Below are positions 19,501 through 28,070 of a stretch of 64,000 nucleotides of DNA, piece by piece. Under the pieces are notes generated by a model. It saw nothing but the letters and a program-made list of their open reading frames with translations. It was not told the origin of the DNA and did no database searches. This DNA is from Maribacter algarum (ex Zhang et al. 2020) (lineage in GTDB: Bacteria; Bacteroidota; Bacteroidia; Flavobacteriales; Flavobacteriaceae). A program made the position numbers and the translations under genes. The stretch spans positions 310,001-374,000 of the forward strand of contig NZ_VATY01000005.1 of the NCBI RefSeq assembly GCF_005885635.1. The letters run 5' to 3'. Within the stretch, counting starts at the first letter, position 1. Each line of letters starts with the position of its first letter.

Positions 19501-19915
19501 CGACCATAGTGACACCTGTGTTGAATCCATCATTTATGGTAGTACCAGCTATCTCTGTAATATCCTTAAATCTAAAATTACCCTGGTTTAAATATAGTTT
19601 ATCTTCAGATGAGTTTGAAGTAAAATATAAGTCTAACAATCCATCGTTGTTGATATCGCCTACAGCAACTCCACCACCGATATAGGTATACATGTATTGA
19701 TAGTAGTTTGATTCTAGGGTTTCCTCTAACGTATTGACAAAATCAATTTTAGAAACATCTGAGTGTATTGTCGTAAATAATTTTTGTTCGTTTGAAATAC
19801 CAACCTCGTTTTCCCTGCTGGATGATTCGTTGCATGAAGGCATAAGTAACATCAGAAATAGTAGAGTAATTACTGTGACTTTTTTACTGTAAAAATGCTT
19901 GAGAAGCAAGGACAT
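16556..19915 (-). CDS. FG-GAP/VCBS-repeat lipoprotein with ASPIC/UnbV-type domain (CRTAC1-like)
   Basis: A protein of 1119 residues with a lipoprotein signal ending LLMPSC. It contains many FG-GAP/VCBS-type calcium-binding repeats, with the DxDxDGxxD pattern seen as DINNDGLLDLYF, DYDRDNDLDVYI, DLDNDGDLDIVA and others along the whole length. Around residues 520-620 an ASPIC/UnbV-like segment occurs (VGTTVNLYFKDGSKQTRQL, LEVIWPDGKVQEL). It is probably a surface-exposed beta-propeller that binds ligand or protein; no catalytic function can be claimed. It lies between SusD and the TPR-LuxR gene, a gene order I associate with marine flavobacterial PULs. Confidence 0.88.
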   Translation of the reverse strand: MSLLLKHFYSKKVTVITLLFLMLLMPSCNESSSRENEVGISNEQKLFTTIHSDVSKIDFVNTLEETLESNYYQYMYTYIGGGVAVGDINNDGLLDLYFTSNSSEDKLYLNQGNFRFKDITEIAGTTINDGFNTGVTMVDINNDEYLDIYVSRGGWKDEDNKFANLLYINNGDLTFTEKAEEMGLADANRSIQATFFDYDRDNDLDVYISNTPDITSRTKVLDLDKIHKNPKTLELKGSDRLYNNDGTGRFTDVSVKAGLQFDIGFGLNPQVGDLNNDGWMDVYVCNDFNTPDLAYINNGNGTFTESRDKVFKHMSFNSMGSDMADIDNDGLQDLMTLDMNPEDYIRSKTTMGMTSIDQFELMVDKGYHHQYMHNMLQINNGNGTFSEIGNMSGIANTDWSWSLLSADFDLDGFNDVYVTNGVYRDVIDRDKNNEILEILKTNGRKPTAEDFLSFAKMLPQQKLNNYLFKNQGNRTFENVTDSWSNTQPTFSNGAVYADLDNDGDLDIVANNINENVTLLQNNTTKSIIKYYLKVEFEGPPTNVFGVGTTVNLYFKDGSKQTRQLINSRGFLSSVPNILHFGLGEHMSIDKLEVIWPDGKVQELLDVDVNQFLYMNYIYAAPREPKNKPAALFTKIDTDFKHEDPYFNDYNLQILLPHKLSQTGPAVAKADINNDGLEDVFLGGGHKQPGRVLLGQSNGTFREKNNPAFTFDEQSEDVGAAFFDVDSDGDEDLYVVSGSYEFQSTPKLLVDRLYINDGKGNFSKSSDALPQVGIAGSVVTPSDYDGDGDIDLFVGGRVITGRYPHPASSLLLVNTNGKFEIRNDDLAPELGGLGLVTDATWIDLDNDKKDDLLLTGEWMGIQVFLNKNNRLERSEDYKNLVDAVGWWNKLFVADIDNDGDKDIVAGNLGLNYKFHASPEKPFEIYTSDFDYNGSEDIILAKDYKGKQVPIRGKGCMTQQLPHLAQTIPSYTDFANKDLEGIVGKGLESALHYKATEFRSGIFMNDGGGNFSFEPFALQIQQSPINSILFSDFDGDGMKDLLLAGNNYQSEVETTRADAGIGSFLKGNGKGDFQYVSNFESGFFADKDVRNMVLAQLGEQEMVIVVNNNDVHDFFNVNTKK

Positions 19916-20024
19916 ATGCTGTGCTTATTTTTTGGTATTGGTATATATCTAAAATACGGAGTTTTCTAAGGACTGCCTAATGATCCGAATCAAAATTTAT
20001 AGGCTGAAATACCCCAAATACAAA

Positions 20025-20054
20025 GCGGTAAGACCTTTATGGAAATCTTACCGC
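20025..20054 (-). terminator. Hairpin downstream of susD
   Basis: Perfect 9-bp arms GCGGTAAGA and TCTTACCGC enclose a 12-nt loop. The hairpin begins 34 bp after the susD stop on the minus strand and is followed there by a T-rich stretch. It is probably a terminator or an mRNA-stabilising hairpin that lowers expression of the FG-GAP gene relative to susCD. Confidence 0.6.
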
Positions 20055-20087
20055 CGTACTTAAACTAAATAAACTAACTCAAAAATT

Positions 20088-21698
20088 TTAATTCCCTAAA
20101 CCTGGGTGTTGGTCAATTTCCTGTTGAGGGATAGGAGCAAAATAATTGTCCGTTCCTAAAGACCCAAGGATTGGATTTGAAGGTTCGGTTAAGGGGAAGG
20201 GTGTACCATTTCCATTACCGTCATACATCGTTCCGATGGAAGTCTGAGGATTTCTGTTGCTAAGTGCTTGCTCTACTCTTTGCATACGGACCAAGTCATT
20301 CCACCTGATATACTCGCCTGCCAATTCCCATTTGCGTTCTGTAAAGGCCAATTCTTCAATTGTACCATCAGCATCACTAACGTCTACAGCAGGATCAGGT
20401 GTGTTGATATCCAAGCCTGCCGCTCTTCTTCGGACCATATTTAGCGCCTCCCAGGCATCAGCACCCGCTGAACCAGCTCTGCCGGAGGCTTCCGCATAAA
20501 TCAACAATAATTCAGAGTAACGCATATAGTAGTCGTTTCTATCGCTTTGAAAACCTAACCAAGTACCTTCCTCGAAAGGCCCTACAATTTTTCTGAATAT
20601 AGGATTCTGCTGATCTGCAAATTCCTGCCAAGGTAAAGAGTCAACTACCGGAGTAGAAGCATTGGTAATGATTCCTCCACCTTCAGCCAAAGGCATCGCG
20701 TCATGATAGGTAGCATCTTTTCTTGGTCCTTCAGGAAAATCTTCATAATATCTTATTTCGGCAAAGGTTTCTTGCCAACCGTTAGTAGGGGCACTACCGG
20801 GTAGACCCAACTTACCGTGTTTACGGTTTGGCAACCCGCATGGAGCGCAATAAGCTATGGTGAATAACGATTCTGTATTAAACCTTCCTTCAATTGTATA
20901 TAAAGTGCTCATGTCTGGTACCAAGGCAAATCCATGACCCCCATCCATAACAGATTTAGCACTTGAAGCCGCTTGGGCATATTTGCCGGTATCATTTACA
21001 GGAAAACCTGCCCAATCTAAATACAGTCTGGCTAAAATTGCTCTCGCAGAACCTTTATTCGGTTTGGTTGCTCCATTATTTGAAGTTACGGGCAAAAGAC
21101 TCTCGGCCATCAACATATCGCTTTCAATTTGTGCATAAACTTCTTCAGCCGACGCTAAGGTTGGTTCAAGATTGGCATCTAATTCCAATATCAAGGGAAT
21201 TCTGCTATGAACACGCGCCAAATGGTAGAACATCAACCCTCTCAAAAAATGGGTCTCACCGATAAGAGCATCTTGAGCAGCGGCATCAGGTAGTTGCTGC
21301 CCCTCAACGCTGAATAATACTGTATTTGCCGCACGAATCATCTCGTAAACTCCTCTCCAGTTCGTAAAGGTCCGAGAGTTATCAGGAGTAATCGCCCTTT
21401 GGTCGTACTCCCTGAAATCGGCCTTGTTACTTGCCCTATGAGTGGTCATGTCATCTCCTGACCAACCATTTACATAAAAGGTCGTCATCCAAGCCGCCTT
21501 GTTCAATTTACCGTAGATACCTCTTACACCTAGTTCTAATTGTTCTGTAGTGGTATATTTAACCACTGCCAACTGAGAACCCGCGGGGTTTTCTTCCAGT
21601 TCCAATTGCTCACAACCGTTAAAAGTCATAGCAAGTACAATTACGCCGATGACCGCATAATGTGCTTTTATTGCTTTAAAAATTTTTAATTTTTTCAT
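20088..21698 (-). CDS. susD: SusD/RagB-family outer-membrane glycan-binding lipoprotein
   Basis: A protein of 536 residues with a lipoprotein signal ending MTFNGC. It is the surface lid that binds oligosaccharide for its SusC partner. SusD features are the N-terminal TPR-like helices (LELGVRGIYGKLN, TFTNWRGVYEMIRAANTVLF, GETHFLRGLMFYHLARVHSRIPLIL), the middle block KGSARAILARLYLDWAG and the C-terminal part with YYMRYSELLLIYAEASGRAG, FTERKWELAGEYIRWNDLVRM and PIPQQEIDQHPGLGN. It lies 36 bp downstream of the susC-like gene. The ligand is inferred to be a sulfated red-algal galactan fragment from the neighbours. Confidence 0.96.
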   Translation of the reverse strand: MKKLKIFKAIKAHYAVIGVIVLAMTFNGCEQLELEENPAGSQLAVVKYTTTEQLELGVRGIYGKLNKAAWMTTFYVNGWSGDDMTTHRASNKADFREYDQRAITPDNSRTFTNWRGVYEMIRAANTVLFSVEGQQLPDAAAQDALIGETHFLRGLMFYHLARVHSRIPLILELDANLEPTLASAEEVYAQIESDMLMAESLLPVTSNNGATKPNKGSARAILARLYLDWAGFPVNDTGKYAQAASSAKSVMDGGHGFALVPDMSTLYTIEGRFNTESLFTIAYCAPCGLPNRKHGKLGLPGSAPTNGWQETFAEIRYYEDFPEGPRKDATYHDAMPLAEGGGIITNASTPVVDSLPWQEFADQQNPIFRKIVGPFEEGTWLGFQSDRNDYYMRYSELLLIYAEASGRAGSAGADAWEALNMVRRRAAGLDINTPDPAVDVSDADGTIEELAFTERKWELAGEYIRWNDLVRMQRVEQALSNRNPQTSIGTMYDGNGNGTPFPLTEPSNPILGSLGTDNYFAPIPQQEIDQHPGLGN

Positions 21699-21734
21699 TT
21701 GTCTTTTATATTTTCAATTAACAATTTTTTTTAA

Positions 21735-24700
21735 TTAAAATCCAACCTTGATGCCCAAGGTATATGTTCTTGGGTTCGGATAAGCTCCAAAATTAATACC
21801 TGGAGCGACATCTTCTATACCTTGATTTGTCCTTCTTGAAGTAATTTCTGGGTCGTACCCTGAGAAATCGGTGATTAAGAAAAGGTTTTGACCACCAGCG
21901 TAAAGTTTAATAGTATCAATACCTACCACGTCTCTAAAAGTATACCCTAGGGTTAAGTTACTTAATCGGATAAAATCTCCCTTCTCAACATAACGAGAAG
22001 AATTGAACAATTGTACGGTCGAGGGAATATCCGTTTCGTTTGATGGTGTCCATTGATTTACTTGATCGATTGCCATAAAACTTCTCGAGTCACCTGCTCC
22101 CCCTGTGATACCAGCTTGCATAATATTATAGACATCGAAGCCATGCACCCCTTGAAGAAAGAAGTTCAAATCAAAATTCTTGTAGTTTAAGGTATTATTC
22201 CAACCCCAAGTTGTCGTTGGCGTACCATTACCTATGGCGCCAAAAACTATTTCTCCATCGTCTCCTCTTAGATACTTCGCGTCACCCGGAGCTTTACCAA
22301 CCGCAGCAGCTGCGGCGGCTTCAGATGATTTCCACGTACCTAGAAAGGTTGCACCGTTAAACTGACCCAAGGGTTGTCCTAACTGAATAATGTTAACGAC
22401 TCTAGACTGTCCGCCAGGTGCAGTAACCGATCCTTCAATTTGATCTAAACCTCCATATAGATTTGTTACTTCGTTCTTAACATATGAGAAGGCAAAATTG
22501 GAATTCCAATTCAGGTCCTCACCATCTAAAATATCATAGCCGACAGCTACATCTATACCAAAGTTTTCAACCTCCCCAACATTTTGCCTTGTAATACCAG
22601 TTCCTAATGTCCCTGACAATGGTGTTTCCAATAAAAGATCAGTTGTGTTCTTTTGATAACCATCGATACTGAGGCTACCCCTACCATTCCAGAGTCCTAA
22701 ATCAATTCCTACATTAACCTGTGTGGTGGTTTCCCATGTCAAATCGAGATTTTCGAATGCAAATCTTGGGTTCAATATTGTGCCTGGGCCTGCTGAACTG
22801 CCATCAAACGCATAACTATTTGAAGTTAAGAAGGCATTGGTCCCGAAATCGGCGATACCTTGGTTACCTACCTGCCCCCATCCCGCGCGGAGTTTAAAAG
22901 CGCTTAAGGTTTCAGAATTCTCCACAAGACCATTCAAATTGTAGGCGATTGCAACCGACGGGAAGAAACCCCATTGGTTTCCTGGTCTGAATACCGAAGT
23001 TCCATCATAACGACCTGTAGCTGTAATGAGTAAATTGTCGTCTAGAATATACTCAGCTCTTAACATCCATGAAGACAATTCGCGTTCACCGAAGTTGTTG
23101 AAGACCGTTTGGCCAGCATTCGGGGCTAACTCTGCAAAATAGAATCCATTGGGTAAAGCCAAATCATTTGCATTGTAACTATTGAATTTGGCCTTTCTGT
23201 TTTGATACTCTTGAACCCCGGTCAATTTGATATCATGCTTGCCAAATTCCTTTTGCCAAGTTAATATGTTACTTAGTTGATAGGAAGTATTCTTATTATT
23301 GCTAAAAGAGACATCCGGTATTTCATTTGGTCCTTCATTGGCATATCTCTGTATATTATAATTACTTAGTTGAGTACCAGCGACCATGGTAAAATTCAGA
23401 TTGTCAGTAATATCATAACTTAGGTTCAAAGCAGACTGCAGTCTTTCCTCCACATCTTCAAAATCACTACCTGTTAATGTCAGAACTGGATTTTGATTCA
23501 ATGAGCCGATTCCCTTAATTGACCTATTATTGTAGTTGCCATCTGCATCAAAAACCGGTGTAGAAGGGTCCCATGTGTTGGCCTTATATATCAAACTTCC
23601 TTGTCCGTTACCAAATGTTTGGAAATTATTTTGAATCTCTCCATGACTTGCATATAAATTTAAGCCAACTTTAAATCTGTCCGTTATTTGTGCTTCAAGA
23701 TTAGAACGTAATGATAGCTGTTGGTATCCTGTGTTGATTACAATTCCCTCTTCATCCCTAAAGTTACCTGATAGGAAGTATCTTAAGCTTCCCTCAGAGC
23801 CACTAGCCGATAGCTGAATATTCTCACTATATCCAGTCCTTAATATTTCATCTTGGTAATTCGTACCACCATTGGCAGCCAGCTCTGAAATTTCGGCATC
23901 TGTAAATACCGGGCTACCTCCTGTATTAACCCTTCTTATATTCTCCAATCTGGCAAAATCATCAGGAATATCGGCCAAAGTTGGAAGAAGACTAGGCACT
24001 TGCGAAATTGTAGTGAAGTAATCTATATTAATCTTTCCTTTACCAGAACCTTTCTTTGTCGTAATAATGATAACACCGTTGGATCCCCTTACACCATAAA
24101 TAGCTGTCGCAGAGGCATCTTTTAAAACATCCATTGCAGCTATGTCATTTGGGTTAATAGTGCTAAGGTCACCTCCTAAAATACCATCAACTACTACTAG
24201 CGGGTCATTGTTACCAGTGATAGAGTTAACACCACGTATACGAACTTTCACGTTCGCCCCTGGAGCTCCGTTTGCTTTAGCAACAGTTACCCCAGCCGCT
24301 CTACCTTGTAGGGCTTCTTCAACCCTAGTAAGTGGCTGATTCTCGAAGGCTTTTGAATCAACCCTTGAAACAGAACCTGTTAGATCGGTCTTCTTAACAG
24401 TACCATAGCCAATTACTACAACTTCGTCTAACTGCTGTTGATCCGTCTGTAATTTTACATTGATTGTGGTTTGATCTCTTACGCTAATGTTTTGCGTTGC
24501 ATACCCCAAATATGAGATCACCAACACATCTTCTGGAGATGCCTCAATCGAGTAATTACCATCAAAATCTGTTTGAGTACCTGTAGTCGTACCACGAACT
24601 AGAACGTTGGCTCCTGGAACCGGACTATCATTTTCATCCGTTATTGTTCCTGTTACCGTTTGCTGTGCAAAGGAGTATTGCATACCCATTAACACAAAAA

Positions 24701-24758
24701 ACAGTCCCGAAAGGAAGCATTTTTTTAATAGTTTAAAGAGTTGTTTTTTCATAATCAT
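21735..24758 (-). CDS. susC: SusC/RagA-family TonB-dependent transporter
   Basis: An outer-membrane receptor of 1007 residues with a signal peptide (about 1-31). Residues of about 33-110 are a carboxypeptidase-like regulatory domain (VTGTITDENDSPVPGANVLV, FDGNYSIEASPEDVLVISYLGY). The TonB box/plug start is LDEVVVIGYGTVKKTDLTGSV, and the SusC plug motifs RVEEALQGRAAGV and DVLKDASATAIYGVRGSNGVIIITTKKG follow. The C-terminus is the expected beta-barrel end NPRTYTLGIKVGF. With SusD it imports galactan oligosaccharides into the periplasm. The 447-bp region upstream carries a doubled copy of the PUL motif. Confidence 0.97.
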   Translation of the reverse strand: MIMKKQLFKLLKKCFLSGLFFVLMGMQYSFAQQTVTGTITDENDSPVPGANVLVRGTTTGTQTDFDGNYSIEASPEDVLVISYLGYATQNISVRDQTTINVKLQTDQQQLDEVVVIGYGTVKKTDLTGSVSRVDSKAFENQPLTRVEEALQGRAAGVTVAKANGAPGANVKVRIRGVNSITGNNDPLVVVDGILGGDLSTINPNDIAAMDVLKDASATAIYGVRGSNGVIIITTKKGSGKGKINIDYFTTISQVPSLLPTLADIPDDFARLENIRRVNTGGSPVFTDAEISELAANGGTNYQDEILRTGYSENIQLSASGSEGSLRYFLSGNFRDEEGIVINTGYQQLSLRSNLEAQITDRFKVGLNLYASHGEIQNNFQTFGNGQGSLIYKANTWDPSTPVFDADGNYNNRSIKGIGSLNQNPVLTLTGSDFEDVEERLQSALNLSYDITDNLNFTMVAGTQLSNYNIQRYANEGPNEIPDVSFSNNKNTSYQLSNILTWQKEFGKHDIKLTGVQEYQNRKAKFNSYNANDLALPNGFYFAELAPNAGQTVFNNFGERELSSWMLRAEYILDDNLLITATGRYDGTSVFRPGNQWGFFPSVAIAYNLNGLVENSETLSAFKLRAGWGQVGNQGIADFGTNAFLTSNSYAFDGSSAGPGTILNPRFAFENLDLTWETTTQVNVGIDLGLWNGRGSLSIDGYQKNTTDLLLETPLSGTLGTGITRQNVGEVENFGIDVAVGYDILDGEDLNWNSNFAFSYVKNEVTNLYGGLDQIEGSVTAPGGQSRVVNIIQLGQPLGQFNGATFLGTWKSSEAAAAAAVGKAPGDAKYLRGDDGEIVFGAIGNGTPTTTWGWNNTLNYKNFDLNFFLQGVHGFDVYNIMQAGITGGAGDSRSFMAIDQVNQWTPSNETDIPSTVQLFNSSRYVEKGDFIRLSNLTLGYTFRDVVGIDTIKLYAGGQNLFLITDFSGYDPEITSRRTNQGIEDVAPGINFGAYPNPRTYTLGIKVGF

Positions 24759-24875
24759 TGGTTTAAGTTGAAAAAGTTCTGAGTTAAAAAATTATTTCGA
24801 TTTAGTATTCAATTCAAATTTTGATATTCCTAATATATCACCTTCATAAATGAGGAAAGTTCAATTTTAGATAGA

Positions 24876-24933
24876 TAAAACTAATAATTGTACACTATCA
24901 AGATGAATATTTCACTAGACTAAAACTAGACAA
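24876..24933 (-). promoter_or_regulatory. Doubled PUL motif plus -7-like box (site P2, susCD)
   Basis: On the minus strand TTGTCTAGT (24933-24925) is followed by a second copy TAGTCTAGT (24922-24914) exactly 11 bp, one helical turn, further on. A TA-rich box TAGTTTTA (24883-24876) lies 30 bp after the second copy. The leader to the susC start would be about 110 nt. The rest of the 447-bp gap (24759-25205) is AT-rich, and I see no gene in it. Confidence 0.6.
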
Positions 24934-25205
24934 GTGGCATCTATAAGCTATTTAGCCGATTATCAATGATTAATCCTGCTCAAACGTTGTAATTAAGGCC
25001 TAAGCATTTTTTAGTTTGGTATTTGAGCATTAATTATCTCAATTACACCATACTAAAAAGACTGGACAAATCACTATTAGCTTCCTTAAAAGTATTGAGT
25101 ATTGTTAATTGTTAATTGACAAACATTAACCATTACTAGCACTATTTTAACTTGAGAACTTAGAGTTATTCTAATTTCTAAGTATTGAAATGGAAGTAGC
25201 TTTAA

Positions 25206-26501
25206 TCAATTCAAGGAGTAGAGCAGTAAAATCATAAGTCCACCTGAAATCGCAACCACCGCAGTAAGGGTACTAAAGGTTTTTAAAAGTTTGGTCGTGC
25301 CAATCTCATGTACTTCCTTAAAGAGCCAGAAGAAACTGCTATTTACATGGATGATTCCCAAAGAACCCGTACCTATAGCCGCTGCAGTTAGTCCAGCGGG
25401 AAGACTTCCATTAGTTACCATGGGGGCCATAATTGAGGCTGTGGTTATTAAGGAAACGGTTATTGAACCTGTCACTGTGGTAAACATAAAACTTAGTAAA
25501 AACGGAAGTATGATTCCAAATGCCGCCAGTCCGCCAGCATCGGGTAATAATGAATTCACTATTTCAGTATCCTTTATGACTTGACCAAATGCACCACCGG
25601 TACCTGTTATCAAAATAACGGTAGCCGATTTTGCCCCCGCGGTTTGGAAAAAATCATTTAGTTTCTTCGAAAAGTCCCTTTTGTCTAAAAGTGGTAGTGC
25701 AAAGACCACCCCGATTAAAAGTGCCCAAATAGGATTTTTAATAAATGCAATGATTGGATTATCTCCTGAAAACAAATTTCCCATTCCCATTAGAACCAAT
25801 GGAATTAGTAAGGCTACAAAGGGTAAAACCCGCTTAAAACCTTTAATGGCCATTTTCTCTCCTTCTTCGGAATCAACTTCTTTTGGGAGCGGAATCGCTA
25901 AATTCTTTTTGTTGAATTTTATCCAGATTAATCCTCCAATTACTGCAAATAGACCTACGGTTACGTTTATGGGTATCATCCCTCCAATATCCGTTTCTAG
26001 AATGGCGGCAACCGCTAAAGGACCAGGGGTGGGGGGAATCAGCGCATGGGCAACCGTTAAACTACTTGCAAAGGACAGCCCTAAGACTAAAACGGAATGA
26101 CCCGATTTTCGAGATAAGGCGATTACTGTTGGCAGCAAGGTCAGATACGCCACATCTACAAAAACAGGAATGCCGACCAGAAAACCGATAACGGCCATGG
26201 CCAGAGGCAAACGCTTAATTCCAAAAACTTTGATAACACTATCGGCGATAACATCTGCACCCCCAGTAAATGCAAGAATCTCTCCCAGCAGTGTTCCGAA
26301 GAGAATGACAAGACCAATCCATTTTAGTGTATTTCCGAATCCGCTTAAAAGACTTTCGGTTACTACTTCGACTGAACTTCCAGAAGCTAAACCTAGAATC
26401 AAACCGGCTATCAAGAGTGCTGGAATGGGATGTACTTTCAAAATTGTAATAGCCATAATGAGTAATACAATACACCCTATTAAAACAGCCAAGCCTGTCA
26501 T
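25206..26501 (-). CDS. GntP-family gluconate/sugar-acid permease
   Basis: An inner-membrane protein of 431 residues with about twelve hydrophobic helices. GntP-family features are the N-terminal LKVHPIPALLIAGLILGL, the loop GFGNTLKWIGLVILFGTLLGEIL, the conserved HALIPPTPGPLAVAAIL and the late HVNSSFFWLFKE. Members import gluconate, KDG-like or other sugar acids with protons. Here it ends the operon of the KDG-type kinase, aldolase, GH2, GH78-like protein and two sulfatases. A plausible cargo is therefore an anhydrogalactonate or 2-keto-3-deoxy acid; this is inferred. It lies 7 bp downstream of the sulfatase gene. Confidence 0.9.
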   Translation of the reverse strand: MTGLAVLIGCIVLLIMAITILKVHPIPALLIAGLILGLASGSSVEVVTESLLSGFGNTLKWIGLVILFGTLLGEILAFTGGADVIADSVIKVFGIKRLPLAMAVIGFLVGIPVFVDVAYLTLLPTVIALSRKSGHSVLVLGLSFASSLTVAHALIPPTPGPLAVAAILETDIGGMIPINVTVGLFAVIGGLIWIKFNKKNLAIPLPKEVDSEEGEKMAIKGFKRVLPFVALLIPLVLMGMGNLFSGDNPIIAFIKNPIWALLIGVVFALPLLDKRDFSKKLNDFFQTAGAKSATVILITGTGGAFGQVIKDTEIVNSLLPDAGGLAAFGIILPFLLSFMFTTVTGSITVSLITTASIMAPMVTNGSLPAGLTAAAIGTGSLGIIHVNSSFFWLFKEVHEIGTTKLLKTFSTLTAVVAISGGLMILLLYSLN

Positions 26502-26508
26502 GCAATTT

Positions 26509-28059
26509 CTATTTCAGTTCGAGTTGTTCGATTTCAGAATTTTCAGTTCCACGAATGGCTTCGTATGCCGAAATCATCTCTTGAAGCTTTTCAGGATTGC
26601 TTTTTGCAAGATTGTTTTGCTGACTAATATCTTCTTTCAAATTATACAAGAGATATTCATCTGAATTCGCTAATTCAATGTTGACTTGTTTGTTAATTGC
26701 AGGACCTTCATAGGGTGGTATCATCGCCCAATCCCCTTTTCTAAATGCTGTTCTTGAAGTAGCTTCAATCACCATTTCATCACGACCAGCATTACTTTTT
26801 CCAAGGAACGAATCCAACAGTTCTTTACTATCATTGGTACTTTCACTACTTTCAACCAAGGCGGCTAGTGATGAAAATAAATCCAATTGGGAGACCATGG
26901 CATCCGATACTCCAGGGCTGATTTTACCCTTCCAATAGGTGAAGAACGGAACTCGCGTCCCTGCTTCGAATAGGCTATATTTTCCTCCCCTGAGGGCACC
27001 TGCTGGTTTGTGATTTCCTAATTTTTCTTCGGAATCATCATAGTAGCCATCATTCACTACCGGACCATTATCACTTGAAAAAACGATTAAAGTATTTTCC
27101 AATAAGCCTTCGGCTTCTAAGGTTTTGATGAACTCACCTACCATCCAGTCGGCTTCAACAATGACATCTCCTCTTGGTCCCATTCCCGATGAACCAACAA
27201 AACGCGCATGTGGAGTTCGTGGCACGTGCGGTTGTTGCAAAGCATAGTACAAGAAAAATGGTTCGTCTTTATGTTTTTTGACATAGTCTTGGGCATCTGC
27301 CAAAAAGTAGTCCGCCATATCTTCATCAACCCATTTGGCTGCTTCACCACCTTTCATGAATCCGATACGAGGGATTCCGTTTACGATACTATTGTTGTGC
27401 CCATGATGCCATTTCATTTTTAATAGTTCAGGATTTTCCAGTCCTGTTGGTTCGCCTTCAAAATTTTCCTTGTAGCTTATCTCAATCGGGTCGTTCGGGT
27501 CAAGGTTCACCACATGTCCATCCTCGATATAAACTGTTGGAACCCTATCTTGGGTAGCAGCCAAAATATGGCTGTAATCGAAACCAACTTCATTCGGGCC
27601 AGGGCTAATACGTTCGTTCCAATTAACGTTTCCACTTCCTAAACCTAGATGCCATTTTCCAACAATACCGGTATGGTAACCTTGTTTTTTCAACATTTTG
27701 GGAATCGTAGTTTGCGCTGTGTCGATAATCAAAGGCGCCGTTCCTGGAAGTATTTTGGCACTCTTATTTCGCCACGGGTAAACTCCTGTCAACAATGCAT
27801 ATCTGCTTGGTGTACACGTAGCTGAGGTAGCGTAACCGTTTGTAAACCGCATGCCACCATTAGCCAATTTGTCTAAATTGGGAGTCTTTAATTCGGTAGC
27901 TCCATATGCTCCAAGTTCTCCATAGCCAAGGTCATCTGCGTAAATAATAACGATATTTGGTTTTGCTTTCTCTTCGGATGTTTCAACTGTTTTTTGCTCT
28001 TCTTTACAGGAGGCAAATAAAAGAATGCAAGCAGTTAGGTAGCAATAAAATTTTCTCAT
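26509..28059 (-). CDS. S1-family formylglycine sulfatase (lipoprotein)
   Basis: A sulfatase of 516 residues with a lipoprotein signal ending LLFASC. Sulfatase hallmarks are the metal-binding IIYADDLGYGELG at about 40, the maturation motif CTPSR (Cys82, to be converted to formylglycine) followed by YALLTG, GKWHLG near 137, and SSDNGP near 330. The overall layout is that of arylsulfatase-A-like S1 enzymes. It would remove sulfate esters from galactan oligosaccharides in the periplasm or at the cell surface; position specificity cannot be read. It is 11 bp from the next sulfatase gene, in one operon. No formylglycine-generating enzyme is encoded in the window. Confidence 0.94.
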   Translation of the reverse strand: MRKFYCYLTACILLFASCKEEQKTVETSEEKAKPNIVIIYADDLGYGELGAYGATELKTPNLDKLANGGMRFTNGYATSATCTPSRYALLTGVYPWRNKSAKILPGTAPLIIDTAQTTIPKMLKKQGYHTGIVGKWHLGLGSGNVNWNERISPGPNEVGFDYSHILAATQDRVPTVYIEDGHVVNLDPNDPIEISYKENFEGEPTGLENPELLKMKWHHGHNNSIVNGIPRIGFMKGGEAAKWVDEDMADYFLADAQDYVKKHKDEPFFLYYALQQPHVPRTPHARFVGSSGMGPRGDVIVEADWMVGEFIKTLEAEGLLENTLIVFSSDNGPVVNDGYYDDSEEKLGNHKPAGALRGGKYSLFEAGTRVPFFTYWKGKISPGVSDAMVSQLDLFSSLAALVESSESTNDSKELLDSFLGKSNAGRDEMVIEATSRTAFRKGDWAMIPPYEGPAINKQVNIELANSDEYLLYNLKEDISQQNNLAKSNPEKLQEMISAYEAIRGTENSEIEQLELK

Positions 28060-28070
28060 AATTATCTAGC

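Noticed and set aside
24759-25205. A hidden small gene or RNA in the long gap before susC
   Set aside because: AT-rich with stops in all frames; only the doubled motif and a promoter-like box are supported.
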